NCBI GenBank assembly: GCA_949825045.1
Contig: OX463815.1
Span: 29,751,356-29,815,355, forward strand
Reading direction: 5' to 3'
Source of the DNA: Argyresthia goedartella
Lineage: Eukaryota > Arthropoda > Insecta > Lepidoptera > Argyresthiidae
Length of the DNA: 64,000 bases
Part shown: positions 13,501-28,500 of the stretch, one piece after another
Layout: every line of letters starts with the position of its first letter
Position numbering within the stretch: the first letter of the stretch is position 1
Notes under the pieces: generated by a model
What the model saw: only the letters and a program-made list of their open reading frames with translations
Database searches by the model: none
What the model was told of the DNA's origin: nothing
Made by a program: the position numbers and the translations under genes

Positions 13501-16500
13501 CTTTCTTCTCCAATGAGTAATGTATACAACTGCTGTTCAACAACAGGATCGCATAAGGTCCTTCCTTACAAACACGTCTAGCATAACTATAAATTAAAAT
13601 TTTAAAACAACCGTTAACTTGCTTCCCATTGGGTCAGTCAAATAAGAAGTTATAGAGGTATTAATTTCAAGCAAGCTTGAAATAGTTTTTATGCCTTAAT
13701 TTGGTTCTGAATGCGTATAATCCGAGTTTGCGCCATCCCGGGAGGTAAGCTCAACTTAGGGAGCCAGAAAACCGTGAAATATGAGGATTATATGCATTGT
13801 GAAGGTGTGAATAACATTTAAATGCAAATTTCTAAGATAGTAGCCGTTGCCCGTGGAGTCGTGTAAAATGGGTAAGTACGTGTCGAACACAAAGGGTTGC
13901 GTAACAAGATTTTATAAAATTTATCCATTTATCTGATATACCCAGAATCTCCGAAAACGACGAAAGAAACGTAGTTTTGTGTTTGTATACTTAAGGTAAA
14001 AATATATAAAGATTAGTAATTTATTGGCTTCACTTCCCTAAACTTCAATAAGATGGTCTAGATGCGGTTGGATCAATGAGTTACAGATATTTTCCTTACT
14101 TAACCTTTTGTGAAGGCATCCAGTAATGCGTCGTAACGTCCACATAAGCGATGATATTCTGTAGTTTATGTGGTCAATGTGTAACTGCCGAGTCAGCTGT
14201 GGATCTATTCTAAAACCCAGATATTTCTCCTGGTTAGATATAAGACTCGTCTCCCCTTTGATGAGCACTGATTCGTGGTTTGGAAGTAGTTTATTCTTCG
14301 CTGTAAATATAATTTATCTGGTTTTGTTTGCATTTATCGTTAGCAAATTATATTGAAACCAATCGAATAACTTATCAAGGTCCTGCTGTGCTTGTTGCAT
14401 CAAGTCTTGAATAGATGATCCAAAATAAAATAGGCAGATATCGTCTGTTAAAAGGGAGATATGACCGTGTGGGTTAATTTTGCAGATATTTTTTTACATT
14501 AACGGAGAATAACCTGTATGGGGTTAATCTAACTCAACACAGAACTCGTTGTTAATAATTTTGGAATGATTTATTCCTTTATAATAATTGATATTGTAAT
14601 ATTTATATTATTAAAGACAACCAGTTTTAAAAGGGTTTTTCTTTGCCCTGCTTCTCCCACAGTGGTCCAATGTAGAGAAGGGCCAAAAATTAGGTCTGCT
14701 AATGATATGTAAAGGTATCTACAGTAATAAAGAAATTTTACTGTACTTTGACTTTAACTTATGTTACCGAAACTTTATCCGACTGAGCCCTAGTAACGGA
14801 CAATAAATGCTGCATACAAATAAAATCGCGTACAAATAAAATCGGCGACCATCTGCTGTCATTAACATTTGTTACGTAAATATACCTTTCATTCATAGTT
14901 TCCAGGTAGCAATCTAACCTGATATTTATCTATCTGCCGTAGTTCCGACGCCCTCTTCCAGCCTAACCATATCTTATTTTGTATTTATCTTTACGAAGAA
15001 AACATCTATCTAAGGCGTCACGGGGCATGACAAGTATCTGACAAATCCATGTTTGCACGGGATGTTCTACCCAATCGGATTGGGTACCCAAAAGGACATG
15101 CCGTGTCTTTGTCACAACAAACGCCGCCTTTGTCAGATACATGTCACGCCACGTCACGTAGTTGTTCTCGAGACCTAACAATCTTTAGCTACGAAAATAC
15201 CACCACAATACCACAATACAATAATTAATTACTCAACGGGCCTATTCAACTGTGTAAATGTGTCAATACACGAATCACTTAGTTCCCTTCACAACGATAA
15301 CAGCTACATCCTCAGAGAAAGTACACACGTCAGTGAAAGTCCCTCCATTGAACAACAAAACACAACACAAATGAACAGCGAAAGAGAAAGTGTTTACGTA
15401 CATCAAATATTATAGAATTCTAAATGCAAAAAATAAATGTAAAGAAACATGGAAAGTAATACAAAAATCACAACTAAACATGCCAAAAGAATATATTGAG
15501 AAAATCATCCACGAAGGTAAAAATATAACAAATCCAATAGAAGTAGCCGAGTCATTTAATAATTTTTTTATCGATATTACGAACAATGACAAAATAAACA
15601 AAAAAAACAGTAATAATAATAATGGATCAAATGTGACATTAAATAATAATAATAATAATGACCTAAATATGACATTAAATAATAATAATAATAATAACAA
15701 TGATTTTAATTTGACGTTAAATATTAATAGTAATAAGAACAATGATTCAAAATTGACATCAAATAATAATAATACAATCTCTATCAATACTTGCAAATCA
15801 ATATTTTTAACCCCGGTGACATCATTTGACATCCTCCTAATAATCAAGTCTTTAAAGAACACTAACAGTACAGGTTATGATGAAATATCCACAAAGGTCT
15901 TAAAATATGTGGTTAATATAATATCTCCAATCCTGAGTCATATAATTAACAAATGTATGGAAAACGGCATTTTTCCAAATGAATTGAAAATTGCAATTGT
16001 TAAACCCCTATTTAAAAAGACCGACAAACATAATATGAACTTTTATCGACCCATTGCATTGGTACCCGTCTTTTCAAAAATATTTGAAAAGGTTATTTAC
16101 AGAAATATCTATACGTACTTTGAGAAGCAAAACCTATTTGCGCCAGAACAAAAGGGGTTTCGACAAAATAAGACTATAAATATGGCCATCTACGACTTTC
16201 TCAGTAAAGTTATATCAAACGTGGACAGCAGAAATCCAGTAATCAGTATATTTATGGACATGAGTAAGGCCTTTGATTTTGTGAACCACGAAATACTTAT
16301 TAGTAAACTATCAAAATATGGTATCAGAGGTAATGCGATAGAACTAATAAAATCATACCTGTACAAAAGGCAACAAATGACACAAATAAACAGGATATGT
16401 ACTCGAACAAAAACAGAAAAGACATACACATCAAAACCCAGAGATATAGAGCGTGGTGTACCACAAGGTAGTGTGATGGGTCCATTACTGTTCTTAGCAT

Positions 16501-19500
16501 ACATTAATGATTTGCCGAATGTTGTTAAGTATCCTATGGTATTATTCGCCGATGACAGCACAGTAATTATACCCTGCGACGATACAAATGAATTTGAGAA
16601 TGAAATTAATACCACACTAAATAACATAATTAATTGGCTTAATAATAATAATTTAGTTGTTAACGTTGACAAAACTAAAATAATAAGTTTTAAAAATAAT
16701 TATAGTAATGATGAAACAAAATTGGACATACGATATTCAGGGGAAAGCATCGAACAAACTAATCATACAAAGTTTTTAGGGATTTACATTGACAGTAATT
16801 TAAAGTGGAAAACACAGATAGACAAAACATGTAATAAATTGAATTCATTTGCTTATGCTCTGTACAAACTGTCAAAAACCGTATCTGAGGAAGCAGTATT
16901 GACGGCATATAATGGTTACGTAGACTCGACTCTGAGATTCGGTATCATATTCTGGGGCAATGGAATTAACAAAGGATCCGCTCTAATTGCACAAAAAAAG
17001 TGTGTAAGGGCTATTTGTGGTCTTTCTCGGAGGGAAAGCGCCAAACCACATTTTAAAAGGCTTCATATACTGACGGTGCCTTCTTTATATATATTTGAGA
17101 TGGTTGTATTTATTAAGTCTAACATGCACCTATTTACTACTTATAATAGTAAACGGCATATGAATAAAATACGTATGCCCCAACACCAAACGGCACTATT
17201 CAAGAACAATATTTTAGGCATGGCACCTGTAATTTGGAACCACCTACCTGACAGAATTCGTAACATAGTTAACATACCGCAATTTAAAAAAGAACTACGA
17301 AAGGTCTTAATTAATAAAGTTTACTATTCCATTGCTGAATATCTACACGATAAGAAAATGTGAGTTTCAACTGATTTTGGTCCCTAGCTTTGTTTATGAT
17401 CTGATTACTGTTGTGTCGTAAGTTTCTACAGATACTTGTATAAAAATGTTTTGTTTTATTATTTTTGAGAACATGCATGTATGTACATAACAATAATATG
17501 TTTGTATGCCTTTATGGCTAAGCATAGAGAACAATAACACTACCTACCAACTTGTATACTTACCTATGTTTGACAAATAAATGTATTTGATTTGATTTGA
17601 TTTGATTTGAAAAATCTATTATTTCCACTAAAATGAACAGTTGAATTTTCCAATCAATTTTAAGATTTACGGCCTAGGGATTTGGGTAGAAAATGCCTGT
17701 TTAGATGGAAATGTTCCGAGTATATTCGCGACCGAAAAGGGGTTGATTATGGATGGGTATGTGAGGAATTTTCTGATGGGCCCTCATTCGTTGTTAGTTA
17801 ATACGTCAATATCAATACTCTACAGTCGTTTTTCCAGTAAGGCCATTCATGACTGTCCAAGCATGCTTGCACCAAGCAGTAACTAAAGCCAATACGATTC
17901 TCATATCTGCGTACCTTTAAAATGTTACAATCATCGAAATGTAATACAAATGTTGTAATACGATTATGATATGTCAGAGTCAAAGTCAAGTCAAAGTTCT
18001 TTATTACTGTGGATATTTACATATGTATACTTAGCAAACGTAATTTTTTGCCTCGTCTCTACATTGGATTTTTAGATTGTTTTTTAGATCTCTTTTAAAA
18101 ATTGGTTGTGCTTAATTAATACATATAATAACAATTTAATTATTATGATTAATAAGCAATAATAAATAATAACAAAATTATTAACAACAAGGTCTGTGTG
18201 GAGCTAGATTAACCCCATACAGTATAACCCATGATGATCCCAACCATGTTTTTAGATTATATTAACTACCTAGTTTAACGTATTAACAGCGACAGGTCCC
18301 GAGTCTGGGATGTCTAAATGTTTGTGACCTCGCTGTTTTTGGTTCCCACGACACGGAATCCTCGTGTAGACCAGAAACAATGTATCTGCCTCTATGTACA
18401 TGTTTATGTTCATGTATAATCCGTGTTAACCTGCAGGAATCAAGAGCTGGTCGAGCTGATGTCGTCAGCAGTCCGCGACCTGGCTGAGGCGGAGTTCCTG
18501 GGTGACCGGGACGAGCAGAACAACCCACTGCCTTCTCGACCGAGGCCAGAAGGTTCCAGGGAGGCTGCAGAAGGTAACATCATCTTCTACTTATTGGGTT
18601 CTTGCAGAGCCTATGCCCCATACCTTGACTTCTGACCAGCTAAGACCTGGCCTAAGTGGTGTTCCTGGGTGAACGGGGCGAAGAGAACAACCTACTGACT
18701 CCTCGACCCAGGCTGGAATGCTAAAGGGAGGCTCCTTCTGCAGCCTAACATTATCTTATTTTTCTTGGACATTCTTCTTTTCGTGTCAATGGTTATATAG
18801 AAGCAGCTATATGGTGGAGCGTATGGCTAGAGTGCCCTATTAGGCGCAGTGCCCACTTAGGTGATGTTACGTGACAATCGACTTGAAATCTACATGTCAA
18901 AAACTGAAAACTCCAATCATTTATTGTAAGTAGGCAAAAATAATGCACTTTTACAAGTCAAAGTGTCGCTAAGTGTCATTCATTCCACGCCACTTAGCGG
19001 CACAGCCTAAGGCGCTCTGACACGTTGTATGAATGCTACTACCGAGTTGCGATAGTGGCCTGGAGCATCCGAAACACGGAAATTAGGTAGAAGTTGGTTA
19101 GCAACTATTTATAAACAAACAAACACGGCGTCACGCCTTTTCCGATGCGCGGTGGCAGAAGCACAGTTGTGCACAGTTCACAAATCCGAGGGAAAGCTGA
19201 AAATCATAATAATACTTGATGGGTCGGGCTTATTTAGAAAGACGTTTGATGTCAATGCGATAGTAAAGTTGCGACTCTATGGCAATCATAACGCAATGGC
19301 ACCTATCAATACCAACAACGCAATGGCCTCTGCTCCCGCTTGGTGGCGCTGGCGTAGTTGGAGGCAAGGAGTTTCATTCATTCTGAGGTTAGTTTTAAAA
19401 AAAACGTCACGTGATCTTTCAAATGCACTCGACACTGGCAAAATTAACCTCAAATGATGTTCAGGAAGAAATAAATAAAATTTGATAACTTTGACTGATA

Positions 19501-22500
19501 GATAGCTTCCAACTCGTCTCCAACTACACCCGCTCCATCAGCACGGAGCTTTTGAGATTAGGTGCCCAATGGCACAGGATTCACATTATCGGATGAGTTC
19601 GATTCACTTTAATTTATTGCTTGTAGGTACTAAGGCTTTAGCTTTCTACAACCTTGCTTTCCATACAATGACCTGTTGCAACTCTTAGCACACACTATTG
19701 TAATAACCGTTTTAATGAGAGGACATACAGTCGAATTTCGTAAGACGGTACCGAGTGCAGTGACCCAGTGACAAACAGAGATGAATTTTATCTATAGTCA
19801 AGACAAGAAGGTATTTGAAATAATGTAAACAAATAAATGTTTCAAGGTCTCAAAACTAACTACAAACTCTTTTTGACTTCGTTTAGTTTGACAGGGGAAT
19901 CGACGGACTGGCAAGTTTGTTTACTATATTTTAAATAGCTACTAGTGTTGACATGTATAGTAGTGAAAATGTGTACTTTTTTGGCAAATAATTTAATTTA
20001 TATTTGCACGTTAATGTGTGTTCAATGCAATCATGTAACATAATTTATTTTTCCCGGATGAGTTATTCATCTTGAATGTGTGCGTGCACAATACGCGTGT
20101 TAATGATTGAGTATGGGCGTTGGTCTGACCAGTCGTTACGCCCGGATGCACCAATGCCAACTCAAAGTTTGACTGGCACTCAAAGCCAACAACTTGGCAG
20201 GAAATGCTAGAAAATAAATGATGCCAACATAAGTGGCATATTAGCGGACTACTGCGTGTTGTAATAACAAAACAAATACTTTCTGTGTTACCACAAAAAA
20301 TATTAAACGGGAAATATTAAACTGCTCATCAAAAATACTGATTTGCACAGCAAATATCAGGGCAAAATGCTGCGATAGCTTAGGTGAAGGGTAAAGGGGT
20401 TGAGCGAAGCAAAGCCCCCTTTATCCTTCGTGTTAGGTTGAACATGCAAGAACAACAAAAAATACTTAAAACATAAACTTGAGTACACATAAAATATTTA
20501 AAAAATAAAGTGTTTTTGCTGATCCTTTTTTACTGTGCAAATCAGTATTTTTGATTTGCGATAAAATACTAGCCATATTAAACAGCATTAAACCTCAAAA
20601 CATAAGTTAAACAAATCCCATACACTATTATTTTTAAACAAGTGTTGAACAAGTAGTTTCTTATTTTGTGGTTAAATTTATTATATTTTTAATTACATAC
20701 ACGGTCATTAGACACTATAGATTCCGTTCCCGAAGGGTGCCAAACGGGAACCTATTACTATGCCTCCGCTGTCTGTCTGTACGTCCTTCAGAGGGCTGTA
20801 TCTCATGAACCGTTATAAGTAGAGGGATTAAATTTTCATAAAATATGTATTTCTGTTGCCGCTACAGCAACCATTAATGAAACTACACGAGATTTTATAA
20901 ATTAAAGGTGGCCCTCATACAAGAGACTTTTAACAATCTCCGCGATATAACACACCATATCATGATTCACATATAATCGTAGATTTCGCGGGTTAACACA
21001 TGGTACATGTTTGTAGTGGCGCAATTGGTTTGATATTGGCTGTGTAATCTTTAAGTTCTGTGTTCGAATCCACGTTCGGACATGTTTTTTTTAGTGCTTA
21101 AGTTTTCTTGTACGATTCAACGAAACCTTGCGTGTGCGACTACGACCCCTTAACCGTTATTTTTTTTCAAAGAAAACAATAGGATACAACCAAGTGTTCG
21201 TGAGTGATTTGGGGTCATTGAAATATTACATTGATCGTAGGTGCATGTATAATACATTGAATGTCTCGGTTGCTGTGGAGGTAATTATCTATTGACGACA
21301 CGCTATCAAGTATCCCGCACTAACATCGTAATTGGTCTCTCTCTACTCGTACTAGAGACGCTTCAAAACGATATTTTATTTATTGCCAATCACAACAGAT
21401 AATTTCCATTTCATTTCTAAGTACATCACGTGGTCTTTAATATCAAATAAATTGAAATGAAATGAAAATGTATTTCTTTAAACAAAGATTACTAAAATTA
21501 TTTTCACATGGGTATGCTTAGGAATTAATAATCTTTTGTTACATGCTTTTTGTCCTAAAGGTAAAATTATCCTAAGGTCGTTTTGACAGCATGCTCTGTA
21601 TAACATAATACGGTATTTGACTGCTAGACAAAATAGATACTTTTTAGGAACTGTTAAAACAGTAATTTTGTTCACTAATTCTATGAAATACTAGCATGTG
21701 ACGTCATAGTCAAATGCTGTCTTTTGAACAAAAAATGAATTTATAAAATACAACTGCTGGAAATATACAATTCTGATATTGTCAAACGTTTTTGTTGAAA
21801 TAAGTAGGTTCAGGTTGAGACACGTTTCTAGATTTATTGGACTACCTTGTCATATTCCGTATATTGGACTAAGTTTAGGACTGAACCAGGCCCTTCGTTC
21901 ACCATGATACAATGTTAAGGTGATACGAAAAAAACATGGGGTTTTTTCGAATCCATTTACCCCACTATAAAGTCATCTAAGTATTTGATTGTCGGGTTTA
22001 CTTATGTTGACTATTTAATTAAGATTCTCAATGAAGGAAAACGCGATATTATGTATTCGTAAATTCTCCTTAAAAATCTTTTTGAAAAAGGGGCGTAGTT
22101 TGTTTTTAAACAATTTGTATGTGCTTTTGCGCTACGTTATTTTAGTTTGAGACGAGCGCATTGTTTGCGCTCTCTTTTCTTTCATAAGTGGAAGTAATTA
22201 ACGCTGTCACTTTCGTTTACATTCGTATTCCTTTTATATATTTTTTCGCATCACCTTAAGGCCCAATGCTCAAAGCATGTTTAAAAAAACCGGCCAATTG
22301 CGTGTCGGGCTTCGCACATTTAGGGTACCCTTCCAAATGTAGAATGTGCGTTGGATGTTTAATGTGTGTGATGTTGATGTCGGTGTTTCTGGTACCCACG
22401 ACAGGGTATATAAACCAGAATGTAAATGTTTATGTAAACAACGTTTTATGTTTAATATAAGCCTAAAAATGAGGGAAATCAAAGAAAAAGCAGATTTATC

Positions 22501-25500
22501 AATATATTGGTATTTGTTAATAATATACTATGTGCATATCTTGTGCATATCTGAAACTTGGATAAGTAGCGAAAAGAAGAAATTACTAAAAATTCATAAC
22601 TATAATTTAGGCGCGACATTCTGTCGTGAACAACATACAGGTGGGGGTGTTTGTATATTAATAAAAAATACATTTGAATATTTAGAACGTGTAGACATCT
22701 CATCTATGTCAATAGAAATGGTTTTCGAAATATGTGCAATTGAAATTCCCAAAATTAATTTATTAATTGTAAATCTGTATTGGCCTAGTAGTAGTCGAGA
22801 AGTTAACACATTTTACAGTTCTTTGGAAAAACTTTTAAGATATATCTATACCAAAGAAAATTCTAAAACATCATGATAGCTGGTGACATGAATATAGATT
22901 TTTAAATAAACACGAAAAAGTTAGGTTTTCAAATTTCATGTTAAGTTATAATTTTCATCAAAAAGTCACAAAGCCGACGAGAGTTACACCAACCAGTTCA
23001 AAATGCATAGACTTAATCTTTACAAACTTTAATAAAAAAGACTACCATGTCGATGTCCAAGAATTAGGCCTTTCGGACCATAGAAGTGTCTTGTTTTCTA
23101 CTCCTCTTAATATTCAAAACCCTAACCACTTTACATTGATCAAGCGTAATTTTAACGATTTCAATATAAATAGATTTAAAAACGAAATCTCAACAGTAGA
23201 CTGGGAAAGTATATTAGTACCTGATAAAAATGTGAATGATAATCTTAATACATTTGATAATATTATACATACAGCCCTAAATAAATGTATTCCTAAAATA
23301 TTAATAAAATATAAGCCAAACCAGAAAAATACTTACCTAACTAAGGGTATAAAAATATCATGTCGCAATAAAAGACAATTAAAACTACTAATATCACAGA
23401 CTAATAATAAAGTTCTACGAAACTACTATAAAATGTACTGCAAATCTCTAAAAAGGATAGTTTGTAAATCTAAGAAACTTATCAACATATATAAATTTAA
23501 TAGTTCAGTTAATAAAACCCAATGTATGTGGAAAATAATACACAATGTAACAAACAAATATAAAATTATACAAAATATAAGACTCAAATTTTCGAACAAT
23601 ACTTTATCTATCCCGAAAATAGTTGCAAATGAATTCAATAATCTATTTGCATCTATAGGAAAGTCACATAAATCTAGATCAGAGAAAAACAATCTTCCTT
23701 TCAAATTCTTTTTTCCTCACACCTGTTGAACCAAAAGAAACATAATATAATAAAAGTCCTTAAGAGTAAGAAGTCTTTTGGTATAGATGAAATTACTCCG
23801 TTGCTGGTAAAACATTGCGCGGATATTTTGGCAGTACCCTTTTGTAAACTTATCAATCAATCTTTTACAGAAGGAATATTTCCCGAAGCCTTAAAAACAT
23901 CTCTTATAAAACCTAAACATAAAAAAGGAAATGCCACTGACATTCATAATTATCGACCTATTGCTTTACTGCCTACTTCAGCAAAAAATTTTGAAACTGC
24001 TATGGCCATACGACTGAATAAATTCTATGAAAAATAACATACTACATGATAACCAATACGGGTTCCGTAAAAATAGGTCTACTATATTGGCAATATATAA
24101 CTATGTGCAAAAAATTTTTGAATCAATATAGACAATAAACGGTATGCTGTGGGTCTACTGCTCGATATGAGCAAAGCGTATGATAGAGTATGCTTTGAAA
24201 CTCTATTAGAAAGACTATACGACTCTGGGATTAGAGGCTTAGCATACAGGTGGTTCAAGTCATACCTGCATAACCGTGTCCAATACGTAGAGATTGAAAA
24301 TACCAATTTTATCACAGGTAAAGTAGAATGCGTCAGATCAGATAGAGTCCTTTCTACTGGATCTATTCCCCAAGGTAGCGTCTTGGGATGTTTATTATTT
24401 CTTATTTATATAAATAATCTACCTAATCTAATTGATGACCCTTGCACCCTTTTCGCAGATGACATTTCCATATTATTTTCCTGCTCGAATACCACCGAAT
24501 TAAACCAAAGCTCAGATATGACCTTAGATAAGATCACCGACTGGCTAGATGAATAAAATTTAGAACTCAACCTTAAAAAAACTAATATAATTCAATTCAA
24601 ACCCTCACAAAAAGTCCCATTACAAATTTCATATTGCTATAAACAAATACCACTGGAGACTACAAAGACAGCAACCTTGTTGGGGATCGATCTAGACACA
24701 AACTTGAGCTGGAAACCTTACATACAGAGATTGAAAAACAAATTATCATCTTTTACTTATGCCCTCCATCAACTAAAAAGGGTAACTGATGTCAAAACTG
24801 CGCTCACAGCCTACTATGCATACGCACATTCCAGACTATCGTATGGTATTATATTATGGGGGAATTGTTGTGAAATAAAGGATATTTTTATTCTACAAAA
24901 GAAATGTATTAGAATACTTACAAATATTGACCAAATGGTATCTTGTAGATCTTATTTTGTAAAACTCCAAATACTTACCTTAACTTCCATCTATATATTA
25001 GAATCTTGCAAATTTGTAAGAAAACATGGTAACTTATACTCCCCTCTAGAAAATAAAAATAAAAGGAATAATCGAGACCAAAATAAATTAAAGAAACCAT
25101 TTTCAAAGTTAGAACTCGTGTCTTCTAGTCCCCATCGTATGGCCATCAAAATATACAATCACATACCAAATTACTTAAAAAACATAGAGAAAGAAACACT
25201 ATTCATTACTTATTTAAAGAAGTTCCTCATTGAAAAATGCTATTATGATGTGAAAGAATTTTTCAATGATAAAATTAGGTAAACATTTCTAGTCGCTAAT
25301 TACTTGTTCATTACATGTTATTACTAATTTAATGTTTATATAATTTACTTTTAATTTATTTATTTATTGTTAATAATAATAATCTCTACAATATTTTGTT
25401 AATTGTCTCTATACAATTTTGAACATAAATGTAATCATTTTTCATTTTTTTTTTCAATTTTTCGTAAAATGGACAACTGGCTGTCCTTCGCATGTTGCTG

Positions 25501-28500
25501 TGCCCTAGCAGGGCGTCACAATGTACTAACTTTTATTTTACCACCTTGTGAAATTTTGTGACTTTGCAATAAACTATTATGAATTATGAATTATACTAAC
25601 GTAATAATTTACATTATCACCAAATTTGAAGGTCAGGTCAATGAGAAGTCAAAAATGTTATTGGTACAAAATTGTATAAATAAAGCTGACTTTGATGGCT
25701 TCTAAATCCTTTTTATTTCAATATTTTTAAAAATACGGTATTTGTCCACTCAATGGGCTCTAAACAACGATACCCCACTCGATGGGGTAAGTAATTTTTT
25801 TTTGCGCCCAAATTTTGTTGTGCCTCCCTTAAAAACATTAAAAAACATTTTTGACAATTTGTATGGCTTTGGGTTATCAAGATGTTTATACTGTGAAAAT
25901 GTTAAGACTTAGCTTTAACCTTTTGGCTGTAAAACCTGTGTGACAGACCACGGACGGACAGACGGACATGTGATTAACACCAATACGGCTACGGAACAAT
26001 AAAAAGCAAAGACATTCTGGGGACATTTTCGCAATGCCGAAAGTAGTAGTCACACATCCCTCCTCAAAATTAAGTTCTCCCCGCTATTTATAGCCAGTGT
26101 GTAAACTTCCTTACTAAAGCTATTAGTTTTGTCACGTCACGTTTCGTTGCGTGGTAATAAGCGCGCGGGCAGTTTCACCATTATTCTTATTTGACTATCG
26201 CAAACACAACCAACTATGTTTTATTTGCCTACGGTACTTATGGTCAAATAATACGGTTTGAGGTATCCGGAATAGAATCGTTAAGTTAGAGATTAACTGA
26301 GAACTCTTGGAGTTTAGAACACAACACCAAGTATGCTAAGCTTACCTCTAAGGCTTTGTTGTAATTACGGCTGACTGTCAGTCAGTCAGCGCGTAAAACT
26401 GACTGAGCAGCGACTCAGCCTCAAATTAGCCACAAAGCCCGCGACATATGTAAATCTCAAGTAACGCAAAGTAGGGGCATTAGAACCTTTGATACTTTTT
26501 GCTAGCTTATTGAATGAGTGTTAGCTTGTATTCTCTAACGACTAATCGTATTTCGATTATTTTTGCTCTGTAGAAAATTCTCCCGAAGTTATCACAAAAT
26601 CTGTTTTTCACAATATATTTTTTACAATTTCGCTCCCGATTTGAATTTATGTACTTATTATTTATTTTATTGCTGTCAAAAATATTAAGTTATGTTGCTC
26701 TCTTAGTCCTGTGTACATCGGCTAAGAGGATTTTTAACGTTGAATTCCTAGGCCTCTAAAAGTAAGCTAAAGGTGACGTTCTAAATTCCGCTGTCGGGTT
26801 GTTCAGCCTTAAGATACAGTGCTATCTATGCGTCTATCTCCCTTTCCTTGTTTAGCTTGGAAAGGGAACGATTTGAGCCATCGCTAGTTTGCCGGCTCTC
26901 AAATTTATATGGAGACATGACAGTTGGCGCAGATAATGCGAATAAAATCGAAATGTCCCAAAATGTCGCTTGGTTGCAAAACGTCCCTACCTTATTCATA
27001 CATAATTGTACAACCACACATAAAAACGTAATTTCTTAAACCTCATATAATCTGGTACAATTCTCAGTGGTACGATGACCTCGACCAAGTTAATAAGCAG
27101 TCACTAAGAAGCAGTGATTTCAATATCATTGAAGCCGAAGGCGCTTTTATATCGCCCTTAGCATCTTTGATATATTGTACATAATAATAATAATAATCCC
27201 ATATAAATTTTCCCATACGTGATGGCAGTGGTGTATGGATTTAACCTGGCCTAACCTGTAGGATTGATTTCTCGCCCACACGCGTTACGCGTGCGTGATA
27301 GATAAGACTAAGAGAAATATCCATATATACCAGCGGCCAATATACCAAGTTTACTGGGCTAATTTTAACATCTGACTTCAAGCTCTCTATACAAGTATTT
27401 CCAAGGACTATTTACCGCACCATACCAACACCTAATATGTCTACTTCCAATCTTATCCCACCGACATAAGACGGTGCAACTATATATCACTCAATATTGG
27501 CATTCACTTCACGAGCTTTAGTCCACACGTACGACCCGTACGGCTCAGTTCCTTACGAGCGAATGCAATTGTGAATTTTAATGTGATTTTAATAGAACCT
27601 GCTTCGTTGTTTGTTCTGACAAAGGAATGTATGGTTTACTGGTATGTTGCTGAGTAGGTTATACGTTTTGCGAGAAAGTTTGCGACAAAATGAACAATGT
27701 TTTATACATATTTTTCTTGTTACATATTCTCAAAGAACTCTCCACCAGTAAGTATAAAAAAATTTCATGCGTCTAAACCAATTTTCAAAGCACTTTTTCC
27801 AATCTGCTGCTGATACTCGTTCTACAGCCATCTCAAACGCCATGAGCGCTGCTTCCGGCGATGAAAACTGTCCCTTTGAGCTGATTTTAATTGTTGGGTA
27901 CAAGAAGTCGTCACACGTAGCCAAATCTGGACTGTAAGACGGATGACCTAAAAGTTTAGGAGTGTGCGTGCGCGTTGTCGTGGTCAAGCAAAAGGCCCGG
28001 AGCCCCGTTTTCGATCGCTTATTGTTCGCAGCAGCAAAAACTTCTCGCAGCCATAGGTACCACTCCGCATTAATGCTACTTTAATCAAACACCACGTTTT
28101 AATTTCGTAGGCGTCGTTGGTTCGTTTTAAAATAGCCTTGTTGTTAAATAGGCAATTTGTTTCATGATTGTATGGGTAAATACAAGATTCGTCACCTGGT
28201 ATGATGTCGTAAATACAGTGGATGAACCTGCTTCGAATTCATTATTGATATCGATGCACCATTCCGCGCGAGCCTGCATTTGGGCGTCGCAGAAACAATC
28301 CCCCTCACGCAAAGGTGGCTGTGTAAAATATTTTGGACGCTTCCCGATCCAATCCGCAGAATGTGCTGAATCTCCTCATATGTGATTCGCCTGTTTTATT
28401 GAATCAGATTTTTCAATGCTTATACATTTTCTTCCGTTACCGTAGTTAAGGCGATACCTCGTCCGTGCAAAGGTCCCCGTTACTCCAGGCGGAAAGACCC

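Noticed and set aside
15410..16672. Long - strand frames of 150 and 160 codons
   Set aside because: Antisense to the LINE reverse transcriptase ORF; Leu-rich runs come from AAT repeats read backward.
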